From NCBI RefSeq assembly GCF_015234355.1, contig NZ_JADGMV010000001.1, positions 434,001 to 498,000 on the forward strand: a stretch of 64,000 nt of DNA, in the 5' to 3' direction. A program made the position numbers and the translations under genes. Every line of letters begins with the position of its first letter. Position 1 is the first letter of the stretch. The stretch comes from Psychrobacter sp. NG25. GTDB lineage: Bacteria > Pseudomonadota > Gammaproteobacteria > Pseudomonadales > Moraxellaceae. The notes beneath the pieces were generated by a model that saw nothing but the letters and a program-made list of their open reading frames with translations, did no database searches and had not been told where the DNA came from. Of the stretch, positions 50,565-58,299 are shown piece by piece.

Positions 50565-50914
50565 GAGCTTTTACCTTGTTAAACGACAATTTTTGCGTGA
50601 TGACTTTTCAAAAAACTAGAAAGTTCAAAAAAACAGCAAATTCAAAAGCTAGAAAGTTTGCATATGCAATTTTAACTGCTAAAAAGAGTGAAATCATAAC
50701 ATGTAACAAAATATTTTTTCGTGCCTATCAATTTGATGACTGCTATCTTACTAATAGCCAATTGACCTATACCGTTCAAATTACAATTAGCATGCAGGTC
50801 TAATTGTGAAGTTTGCTAAAATAGCGAGCAATCCTAATAACTAAAGTAAAGATTCAAAATAACGAGTGATATCGTTGATTTTGGCGTACTGCTATTGATG
50901 TTTTATGACTACCT
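50565..50914. other. 350-base divergent promoter region before the ABC exporter gene
   Basis: No gene is supported. A direct repeat of CTAGAAAGTT (in about 50618-50659) and a 12-bp palindrome TTGCATATGCAA (50658-50669) are the only structures noticed. A 75-codon open frame here has no protein-like composition. Confidence 0.45.
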
Positions 50915-52822
50915 ATGAATACTCTATTTCGCTTTTTTGAAAACCGCCTGCCTGCTTTCCCCGATTCTCCTATGCCGCTGCCTTCACCTCGTGATGGCAT
51001 GCTCAAATTCTTATGGGTGTGTACCAAAGGTCTACGCGGTTGGCTACTGCTATTTATGCTGTTGTCAGCAGGTATTGGTATTTATGAAGCGATGCTGTTT
51101 GCTTGGATTGGTAATATCGTCGACTGGCTCGGCGTGTATACCCCGCAGAATTTATGGTTAGAAAAAGGCGATATGCTGCTGATGATGCTAGCAGTCATGA
51201 TAGTCAGCCCATTATGGATTGCCTTATCATCGTTCATTCATTTTCAGACCTTGCAAGGTGTGTTCCCTATGCAAATGCGCTGGCGTTTTCATCAGCGTAT
51301 GCTTGGACAATCGATGCAGTTTTATCAAGATGAGTTTTCAGGACGTGTCTCAGCAAAGGTCATGCAAACGGCACTAGCCGTACGTGATACCGTCATGACC
51401 GTTACCGACATGTTCATGTATGTCTCTGTCTACTTTATCACCTCAGGTATTATTTTATTCAACTTAGACAGCTTACTATTAATTCCATTTATCATCTGGT
51501 TCGTCTTGGTTGCTCTGAGCATTTGGTACTTTATTCCTAAATTAAAACACACTGCTATTGTTCAGGCAGATGCCCGTGCATTGATGGTTGGACGCATTAC
51601 TGATGCTTATGCCAATATCATGACCGTCAAGCTATTTAGCCATTCGCGCCGTGAGCTTGGTTATGCTAAGAATGCCATGGGTCAGTTTTTGGGCACTGTC
51701 CATGCACAGATGCGCTGGGTCAGTTATCTAGAAGTCTCGACTCACCTTATCAGTGTTATCTTAGTCAGTAGCACTGCGGGTATTGGTCTATATCTATGGC
51801 AGCAAGGGGATGTCGGTGTGGGCGCGTTTGCTGCTGCAACAGCGATGGCACTACGTTTGAATGGTCTGACACGTTGGATTATGTGGCAAACTGCCAGTTT
51901 ATTTGAAAGTATCGGTACGGTACAAGATGGCATGCGCACACTGTCGGCCCCACAAACCATTGTCGATCAGCCAAGCGCACCTACCTTAGACGTATCTAAA
52001 GGCCGTATCGTCTTCGATGACGTAGATTTTAGCTATGAAAGTAATAACAATACCGATGATATTGAAAGCAACAATGTAGACGAAGCAAAGTTACCAGCAA
52101 CGTCTACTATCAAGCTCCTTGATAACTTTTATTTGGACATCGCGCCAGGTGAAAAGATAGGTTTGGTTGGCCGCTCGGGGGCAGGTAAATCAACGTTGGT
52201 GAATTTACTGTTGCGCTTTTTTGATGTTGATAGCGGTAAAATCCTGATCGATGGTCAAGCGATTGATGCGGTTACCCAAGAATCTTTACGTCAACAAATC
52301 GGCATGGTCACCCAAGACACTTCTTTATTACATCGTACTGTACGTGAAAACATCGCTTACGGCCGCCCTGATGCGACCGATGAAGAAATCATTACGGCTA
52401 CCAAGCAAGCCCAAGCGTGGGACTTCATCAAAGACTTGTATGATGATAAAGGCAATATCGGTCTTGATACCCAAGTCGGTGAACGTGGTGTGAAACTCTC
52501 TGGCGGACAACGTCAACGTATTGCCATCTCACGTGTTATGCTAAAAAACGCGCCGATTTTACTATTAGACGAAGCAACCAGTGCACTTGACTCTGAGATT
52601 GAATTTGCCATTACCGAAAGCTTGAATGACATTATGACAGGCAAAACGGTCATTGCCATTGCCCATCGCCTCTCTACCATTGCCGCACTTGATCGACTGG
52701 TCGTCATGGATAAAGGTCGAATCATTGAGCAAGGCAGTCATGACGAGCTATTGGCTCTACACGGCGTCTATGCACGGTTGTGGCATCGTCAAAGTGGTGG
52801 CTTCTTAGGTGAAGACAGCTAA
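50915..52822 (+). CDS. ABC-type exporter with fused membrane and ATPase domains
   Basis: A 635-residue half-transporter. Six transmembrane helices fill residues 30-330 (for example GLRGWLLLFMLLSAGIGIYEAML and LLLIPFIIWFVLVALSIWYFIP), with intracellular-loop segments FYQDEFSGRVSAKVMQTA and SRRELGYAKNAMGQF. The ATPase domain starts RIVFDDVDFSYE, with a low-complexity Asn/Asp insertion before it. Walker A is GRSGAGKSTLVNLLL, the signature LSGGQRQRIAISR, Walker B ILLLDEATSALDSE and the H loop AIAHRLSTI. It probably works as a homodimer exporting a lipid, peptide or drug. It is distantly MsbA-like, but substrate and name cannot be decided. Confidence 0.92.
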   Translation: MNTLFRFFENRLPAFPDSPMPLPSPRDGMLKFLWVCTKGLRGWLLLFMLLSAGIGIYEAMLFAWIGNIVDWLGVYTPQNLWLEKGDMLLMMLAVMIVSPLWIALSSFIHFQTLQGVFPMQMRWRFHQRMLGQSMQFYQDEFSGRVSAKVMQTALAVRDTVMTVTDMFMYVSVYFITSGIILFNLDSLLLIPFIIWFVLVALSIWYFIPKLKHTAIVQADARALMVGRITDAYANIMTVKLFSHSRRELGYAKNAMGQFLGTVHAQMRWVSYLEVSTHLISVILVSSTAGIGLYLWQQGDVGVGAFAAATAMALRLNGLTRWIMWQTASLFESIGTVQDGMRTLSAPQTIVDQPSAPTLDVSKGRIVFDDVDFSYESNNNTDDIESNNVDEAKLPATSTIKLLDNFYLDIAPGEKIGLVGRSGAGKSTLVNLLLRFFDVDSGKILIDGQAIDAVTQESLRQQIGMVTQDTSLLHRTVRENIAYGRPDATDEEIITATKQAQAWDFIKDLYDDKGNIGLDTQVGERGVKLSGGQRQRIAISRVMLKNAPILLLDEATSALDSEIEFAITESLNDIMTGKTVIAIAHRLSTIAALDRLVVMDKGRIIEQGSHDELLALHGVYARLWHRQSGGFLGEDS

Positions 52823-52895
52823 GGCGTGTCTTCAATTCACTCTATAGTCATCTCAATAGGCTAAAAGTGGTTAATTCTCATTAAAAATCAGACAC

Positions 52896-52904
52896 AAGGA
52901 GGTG
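52896..52904 (+). promoter_or_regulatory. Very strong ribosome binding site for the hydrolase gene
   Basis: AAGGAGGTG, fully complementary to the 16S rRNA 3' end, lies 8 bases before the ATG at 52913. It fixes the start of the hydrolase gene and suggests efficient translation. Confidence 0.85.
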
Positions 52905-52912
52905 TTTACCTT

Positions 52913-53803
52913 ATGAAAGCATTTGCAAAAAGTATTAATATTAGTGGAAAACAAGCGCGCTACTATAATCTTAGTCGGCTTGCGCCATCGGTACCATCAA
53001 ACAATGCCTCACGTGTACCGGCACATTTTTATGGTGGCAATAGCTTCACTGTTGGCACCTATCTACCACTACTAAGTGCTTTGGTAACTGACTTTGATAT
53101 CAGATCCCTCGCCTTACGCGGCTATTGGTATGACAAACCACAACGTCGTCGTTTGACGCGCGAGCAAGATGCCGAAATACTTATTGAATTCCTAGAAAGA
53201 ACACAAGACAAACCTATCGTCGGTATTGGTCATTCGCAAGGAGCCACTGCCACTGCAATCGCAGCAGCCAAGCGCCCAGAATTGTTTTCACAGCTATATT
53301 TGATAGAGCCTGTGACGTTTACTAAAAGACAAGCCAGACTATATAACCTCTTGCCACGTAGGTTTCTGCTGAACCGTGAGCCTTTTAAAAGCACGCTGGC
53401 CAAACAAACCATATGGTCAAGTATCGATGATTATTATGAGCATTTGCGCGCGCAATCTGCCTATCGACGTATCAGCGATGCACACTTACGGATATTCGCT
53501 GAGCAAAGCTTAATCAAAAATCCTGATAGCAGCTATACCTTGATATTTGCGCCCGAGCAAGAGCTTGCTAACTATTTTGGTGCCCCTCATATTGACAGCG
53601 CACTGAAGCAGCTCAAATGTCCTTATACGCTGATTACTGGCAAGCCTACTTTGTTTATCAATGATAAAGTGCGCAAGCAGTGGCGCAAATTCGTACCGGA
53701 CAACCGCATAATATCTTTACTAGAATATGGTCACCTGTTGCCGATGGAAGCACCTGAACTATGTGCTCAAATCATCATTGAGAACTATCTAAGTAGCAAA
53801 TAA
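52913..53803 (+). CDS. Alpha/beta-fold hydrolase
   Basis: A 296-residue cytoplasmic hydrolase. The oxyanion-loop region is AHFYGGNSFTVGTYLPLL, the nucleophile elbow is GIGHSQGATA with Ser108, the acid probably lies in the CPYTLITGKPTLFINDK strand, and the catalytic histidine is in LLEYGHLLPMEAPE near the end. The arrangement resembles lysophospholipase- or haloperoxidase-type esterases. Substrate is unknown. It follows the ABC exporter by 90 bases and precedes the AlkB-like gene by 20 bases, so the last two are probably co-transcribed. Confidence 0.9.
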   Translation: MKAFAKSINISGKQARYYNLSRLAPSVPSNNASRVPAHFYGGNSFTVGTYLPLLSALVTDFDIRSLALRGYWYDKPQRRRLTREQDAEILIEFLERTQDKPIVGIGHSQGATATAIAAAKRPELFSQLYLIEPVTFTKRQARLYNLLPRRFLLNREPFKSTLAKQTIWSSIDDYYEHLRAQSAYRRISDAHLRIFAEQSLIKNPDSSYTLIFAPEQELANYFGAPHIDSALKQLKCPYTLITGKPTLFINDKVRKQWRKFVPDNRIISLLEYGHLLPMEAPELCAQIIIENYLSSK

Positions 53804-53823
53804 GGATTTACGACAACAGACCT

Positions 53824-54441
53824 ATGACTGATCTCTTTGCCCCTGCACCCACGGATAATCTACTACCCTACGATGGTAAGGTGAATGATATAGGTGTGAT
53901 TATCGACGACGCCGATATTTTGTATAATAACTTACTAACCGACCTCCCTTGGCAAGCGGATATCGTGACATTATTCGGTAAAACCCACGTAACGACTCGA
54001 CAAATCGTCTGGATGGGAGACAAAGATGCCAACTATCAATACTCAGGGCATACACGGCAGACGGTGCCATGGTCGAACATAGTGTTCCACGTGAAACAAC
54101 ATATTGAGCAGCAGCTATCAAGTATTGGCATTGATGGTAATTTTAATTCTTGTTTACTTAATTACTATCCTTCTGGCTCTGACGGTATGGGCTATCATGC
54201 GGATAATGAAAAAGAGCTGGGTGCTCAGCCAGTTATCGCCTCGCTATCTCTTGGTGCAACTCGCAAATTTGTTTTGAAGCATAAAAAAACTCAAGATAAA
54301 GTTGAACTTTATCTTGAGTCAGGTCAGTTAGTAGTCATGCATGGTGATACGCAAAAATTTTGGAAACACACCATTCCTAAGACTAAAACGGTCTCAGAAG
54401 GACGTATTAGCCTGACATTTCGAAAAATGGCTTTGAGCTAG
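53824..54441 (+). CDS. AlkB-like 2-oxoglutarate/Fe(II) dioxygenase
   Basis: A 205-residue enzyme of the AlkB superfamily, expected to repair alkylated nucleic acid bases by oxidative demethylation. The double-stranded beta-helix shows the iron ligands His and Asp in MGYHADNEKELG and the distal His in WKHTIPK. The 2-oxoglutarate arginine motif is GRISLTFRKM. LLNYYPSGSDGMGYH and IASLSLGATRKFVLKHKK are typical of the ALKBH2/3-like bacterial subgroup. Its last 4 bases overlap the stop of the convergent oxidoreductase gene, whose probable terminator lies inside this coding sequence. Confidence 0.93.
   Translation: MTDLFAPAPTDNLLPYDGKVNDIGVIIDDADILYNNLLTDLPWQADIVTLFGKTHVTTRQIVWMGDKDANYQYSGHTRQTVPWSNIVFHVKQHIEQQLSSIGIDGNFNSCLLNYYPSGSDGMGYHADNEKELGAQPVIASLSLGATRKFVLKHKKTQDKVELYLESGQLVVMHGDTQKFWKHTIPKTKTVSEGRISLTFRKMALS
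54283..54319 (-). terminator. Terminator of the convergent oxidoreductase gene, embedded in the AlkB-like gene
   Basis: ACTCAAGATAAAGTT (54289-54303) and AACTTTATCTTGAGT (54305-54319) form a 15-bp perfect stem. On the minus strand it is followed by seven T residues. It lies 119 bases past the oxidoreductase stop, wholly inside the coding frame of the AlkB-like gene. Confidence 0.75.
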
Positions 54442-55433
54442 TCAGCCTTCAAAACTATCTTGCCAAAGGCATCGCCCTTTTGTAGCTCATGGTGAGCGGC
54501 AACGACTTCAGACAATGGATATATTTCTTGAATCTTTAGCGTCAGCTTGCCATCAGCGACTTGCTGTAAAACACGCGCCATATCTTCACCATTACGTTGC
54601 GACTTATAACCGGCAACGTTTAAGTTTTTCTGACTACCTGCTTCTTTGAGCTTATCTACCCAAATAGTGGGTAATACATAAACATGACCTTCAGGCTTGA
54701 TCACGCTAAGCGCTCGTATACCTGCATCACCGCCCACCAAATCTAACAGCACATCCGCTTGCAGCTCAGGGAATGCCTCATCCTTAGTATAATCAATCCA
54801 GCCAGTCAGCTTAGATACATCTATCAATTCATCAAGCTTGGCGTATTTTTCTGGCGAGCAAATTACCGTCACCTTGATATTATCTTGCGCCACTTTATTC
54901 ATGAGTAATTGAATCAATAAATGACCGACGCCGCCTGCTGGCGCATTAATAACCACATGCTCATCTGCTTTTATATCTGCAAAATCTACAAACTGTAACG
55001 CCGTTTGACCAATACAAGGCAATGCCCCCGCTTGCTCCAACGTGACATTTTCTGGCAATTTTGCAAGCAACTTGGCATCTACTGCCGCATATTGTGCATA
55101 GCCGCAACCACTAAAGCTCAAAGCGGCCACTCTATCGCCGATGGCAAACTCGTCGCTATTACTACTGACGACCTCGCCTGCTACATCAAAACCTAAAATC
55201 GCAGGTTTATTATTGTCGAACTTTTCTGTCTGGATAGCAGTCGCTCCCCAACCCTTACCTTGACGTGTTTTATAATCGACAGGGTTGATACCAGCGTAGG
55301 CAATTTTTATCAATACTTGGTCGTCAGCCAGTTCTGGCATCGCTACATTATCTTGATATTGCATCACCTCAGGCTCGCCAAATTCACGTATGAGTACCGC
55401 ATGTTGAGTGCTTGGTATTTGATTATTAGACAT
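54438..55433 (-). CDS. Zinc-independent medium-chain dehydrogenase/reductase (quinone oxidoreductase-like)
   Basis: A 331-residue NADPH-dependent reductase. The N-terminal GroES-like domain has IKIAYAGINPVDYKTRQGKG and GFDVAGEVVSSNSDEFAIGDRVAAL, without the cysteine ligands of zinc alcohol dehydrogenases. The Rossmann domain starts VVINAPAGGVGHLLIQLLM. The C-terminus is KGDAFGKIVLKAD. Related enzymes reduce quinones or alpha,beta-unsaturated carbonyls. Substrate is unknown. It overlaps the AlkB-like gene tail to tail by 4 bases. Confidence 0.92.
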   Translation of the reverse strand: MSNNQIPSTQHAVLIREFGEPEVMQYQDNVAMPELADDQVLIKIAYAGINPVDYKTRQGKGWGATAIQTEKFDNNKPAILGFDVAGEVVSSNSDEFAIGDRVAALSFSGCGYAQYAAVDAKLLAKLPENVTLEQAGALPCIGQTALQFVDFADIKADEHVVINAPAGGVGHLLIQLLMNKVAQDNIKVTVICSPEKYAKLDELIDVSKLTGWIDYTKDEAFPELQADVLLDLVGGDAGIRALSVIKPEGHVYVLPTIWVDKLKEAGSQKNLNVAGYKSQRNGEDMARVLQQVADGKLTLKIQEIYPLSEVVAAHHELQKGDAFGKIVLKAD

Positions 55434-55575
55434 CGTTATATATCCTTATATGTTATCGGGCTATTTATTCTATACCCATTTTTTGATTGACACTTTATTT
55501 GATAAAGGCTGCATTTTATACAATCTTAATTTTATAGAACTTTTCTCATTATTTTTTTAGTACTTTATCGCTGTT

Positions 55576-56346
55576 TTATAGTAAAGCCAATTCTGCGCTA
55601 ATCGGCAGATGGTCCGAAAGCGTCGACCAAGGCTTACCAGTGTGTACCCACGCATCTTTTACTTTTAGGTTACGCACATAAATACGGTCTAGGCTGAGTA
55701 CGGGTAACTTTGCTGGAAATGTAGGCATTAGCTTGCCATGGCAATGTTTAAAGGCTTCGGTCATACCAAGATCATGCGCCAGTTTATCGCAAGACATTTT
55801 TTTCCAATCATTAAAATCACCTGCCAAAATCAATGGCTGATCATCAGAAATCTCATGACATATATAGTTAGTAATGGCTTCATACTGCTTAATACGATCA
55901 CGCTCAAACAGATTTAAATGCGCACATAATACAACGATAGGTCGCTCCCAACCGATAGGCTGTACCTCACAGTGTAAGACACCGCGCTGCTCAAGTTTAT
56001 TGACGGTAATATTGACATTATGCTTTGGATCTAACGGAAATCGGCTCAATACGGCATTGCCATGATGGCCGTTCTCGTACTCTGAGTTTTTACCATAGCT
56101 ATTTTGCAGCTGCAAATACTCACCAAACCATTCATGTTGTGATTGGTCAGGGTACTCATTGTATTGCAGGTTGCGCTTGAGGTTCTGCCCTTGCACTTCT
56201 TGCAAGCACAGTATATCCGCACCCGCAGCTTCCAGTGCTTTAGCGATACCTTGCATTTTTACTTGGCGGTTCAGTGGTGACATGCCTTTGTGAATATTGT
56301 AGCTGGTTAGCACAAAAGAGGTAGTGGTTTTCATTTTATTAGTCAT
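55576..56346 (-). CDS. Endonuclease/exonuclease/phosphatase (EEP) family protein
   Basis: About 256 residues with the full EEP metal-dependent phosphodiesterase motif series: LTSYNIHKGMSPLNR, DILCLQEVQGQN, GNAVLSRFPL, VVLCAHLNLFERDR, ILAGDFNDW, and the final STLSDHLPISAEL with the catalytic Asp-His. No signal peptide is seen, so it is probably cytoplasmic. Close relatives act on DNA, lipids or inositol phosphates; the family was also linked to cardiolipin synthase neighbourhoods, but here it stands alone. The start is unsure among ATGs at 56346 and 56334 and a TTG at 56364; none has a clear ribosome site. Confidence 0.88.
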   Translation of the reverse strand: MTNKMKTTTSFVLTSYNIHKGMSPLNRQVKMQGIAKALEAAGADILCLQEVQGQNLKRNLQYNEYPDQSQHEWFGEYLQLQNSYGKNSEYENGHHGNAVLSRFPLDPKHNVNITVNKLEQRGVLHCEVQPIGWERPIVVLCAHLNLFERDRIKQYEAITNYICHEISDDQPLILAGDFNDWKKMSCDKLAHDLGMTEAFKHCHGKLMPTFPAKLPVLSLDRIYVRNLKVKDAWVHTGKPWSTLSDHLPISAELALL

Positions 56347-56440
56347 AGACTTAGTATTTATCAAGTAAGGATTGATAGCGCTTCTTCAAAATTTATCGCA
56401 AAAATATTTAATAAGGTGAGGTCAAGCACGCATCAATATA

Positions 56441-56472
56441 AAAAAGCATTGGTTCTTATTGAACCAATGCTT
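56441..56472 (-). terminator. Intrinsic terminator after the baeRF gene
   Basis: AAGCATTGGTTC (56444-56455) pairs perfectly with GAACCAATGCTT (56461-56472), followed on the minus strand by TTTTTATATTG. A second dyad, CCATCAATG (56491-56499) with 56520-56528, lies between it and the gene. Confidence 0.85.
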
Positions 56473-56542
56473 CCATATTATACCTATCCGCCATCAATGG
56501 CTAATTCATACATAACTCTCATTGATGGACTGTCTTAGCAGA

Positions 56543-57655
56543 TCAGTAACGGGTTACCAAAGCAATCGGTTGATCAGTACCCATAATATCTTCTGGTAAG
56601 AATACAGCTTTACCACCATTGTGAATGACATGTTCAATGATTTCGCCTACTGCATCATCAGTGACACCCTCGGTGGCAGCATCATCTACGATACTCAATG
56701 TCTGCGCTTGCTCATCAATTTTAGCAGACTGGATATATCGGCGGCGAACGTAAAGTGTCTCACCCACCCCTTGAAACGCACTACGATAGATTTCTTGTAG
56801 GTCAGTCTGCAACATATTGGCACCGCGAGCCTTATCGATCTCACCCATGGCTGCTTGATGTAGTGAGGTTCGATAGCCTTCTACTGCTTCTTGTACACTG
56901 TCGATGATATGCTGAGCATGGCCATCTTCTAAGTTAGTTGCATTTGATACTGTGGCAATGATGTTGTCCGGACGGTCGCATACTTCTTTATAATAGCCGA
57001 TATTTTTGGTATCGCCCACAACCACGAGCGGCATTTTATGTTCGCCCCATAGCTCTTGCACACTCTTATCTACTTGGTTAAAGAACTCTTTTAAATAGCT
57101 GCTCTCGTTGTTTGACGAGCGATCTGTGCCGCCATCTCCCGTTGTATATAGGCCATTATTTTCGATTGGGAACGGGATATTATCCATATTGTTTTGCACA
57201 TCGTCGTCTTTACCTAACTCTCTAATGACTCGATCATTAGATGCTTCGATCAAACGTGCACCATCACGGGTTAACACTACCGTGTAATAATGAACCGCAC
57301 TTGCCATATCACGCACTAAATCTCGGGTCGCAAAACGATGTGAAATCATAACGCGCTCAGTGGTATCGATCGGCATACGAATCACTTGCACATCTTCAGT
57401 ACTGGCAAAAATAGCTAAAGTGTCGAGATTTAAGTTATGATTTAGTTCTTTGGTTTTGGCATAAATATTATCTAGAATCGTGGTCGCTGTACGCTTGTCG
57501 TATTCATTGGTTAAGCGTTCTTCGACGATTTTTAATTGGTTTTTTAGAGCGATTGGATCTTGATCGTTGGCAGGATGCTCACGATGAGTCTTGACAAAAA
57601 TACTGACCGCAGGATTGGCATTGGTCTCGCGTAAGCTTTTGAGAGTTGCTTTCAT
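56543..57655 (-). CDS. Bacterial eRF1-like (baeRF family) protein
   Basis: A 370-residue protein resembling the bacterial archaeo-eukaryotic release factor (baeRF) families. The opening segment AVSIFVKTHREHPANDQDPIALKNQLKIVEERL and the second block VLTRDGARLIEASNDRVIREL are characteristic, as are LVVVGDTKNIGYYKE and the C-terminal GEIIEHVIHNGGKAVFLPEDIM, like the third domain of eRF1. I see no GGQ tripeptide; the middle loop instead reads TTGDGGTDRSSNNESS. Such proteins are proposed to act on stalled ribosomes or in related conflict responses, but function is untested. Membership is from memory of the family pattern. It is monocistronic with its own terminator. Confidence 0.75.
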   Translation of the reverse strand: MKATLKSLRETNANPAVSIFVKTHREHPANDQDPIALKNQLKIVEERLTNEYDKRTATTILDNIYAKTKELNHNLNLDTLAIFASTEDVQVIRMPIDTTERVMISHRFATRDLVRDMASAVHYYTVVLTRDGARLIEASNDRVIRELGKDDDVQNNMDNIPFPIENNGLYTTGDGGTDRSSNNESSYLKEFFNQVDKSVQELWGEHKMPLVVVGDTKNIGYYKEVCDRPDNIIATVSNATNLEDGHAQHIIDSVQEAVEGYRTSLHQAAMGEIDKARGANMLQTDLQEIYRSAFQGVGETLYVRRRYIQSAKIDEQAQTLSIVDDAATEGVTDDAVGEIIEHVIHNGGKAVFLPEDIMGTDQPIALVTRY

Positions 57656-58299
57656 ATATTGCTCCTTGTTTTATTATCATTTACTCTTAACGTTGTAGAT
57701 TTTCTAGGTGTTAGTTATCAATAACCAACCACTTATGCAATGTACGCTTTCAAAACTGATAAAAAATCGAGGCCTTATAAATGCCTGCTTTTATGTGTCA
57801 GGAAATTTAATCATATCCTCTTTGATTAGTACTCTATTGCTTTACTTTTGAACCCATACATACGTTCATATCAGTATGGGTAGTCGACATTCCATACATA
57901 GAGTCTTCATATCTTACATAGAACCTTAATACCTTAGATATCAATGTATTGACGATTATTTTTTTGTGCTATTACTTTGATGCTAACAGTAAGGCTATCC
58001 TATCTATACGACTGATTTGCAATCAAATGATGGTTCTTTGTAAATAGAGCAATCTATATCACTATAGACGTTGAGTTTTTTTGTTCCATATTCCCTGTAT
58101 ATCAACGACGACATTTCCTTACCCTCTATATTATGAGTACTCAGGTTGTATTTTTATCAATCGAACCCATCTTTTATATAACCTACCTATAAAACTGCAA
58201 GATACTAAAAATTCAACGCACTGCATTTTTGGTTAATTAATATTTTTATCACATCACACTTAATTAATAATAATTCATTCACTAATATCGGATACCTTT
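57656..58299. other. 644-base divergent gap between the baeRF and prlC genes
   Basis: No gene is supported on either strand. One small dyad, ACCCATAC (57852-57859) with GTATGGGT (57874-57881), is present. Otherwise it is AT-rich DNA that should contain two divergent promoters, neither of which I can place with confidence. Confidence 0.45.

Noticed and set aside
50576..50803. 75-codon gene upstream of the ABC exporter
   Set aside because: Lys/Phe-rich composition typical of AT-rich non-coding DNA, no ribosome site, and it overlaps the repeat and palindrome of the promoter region.
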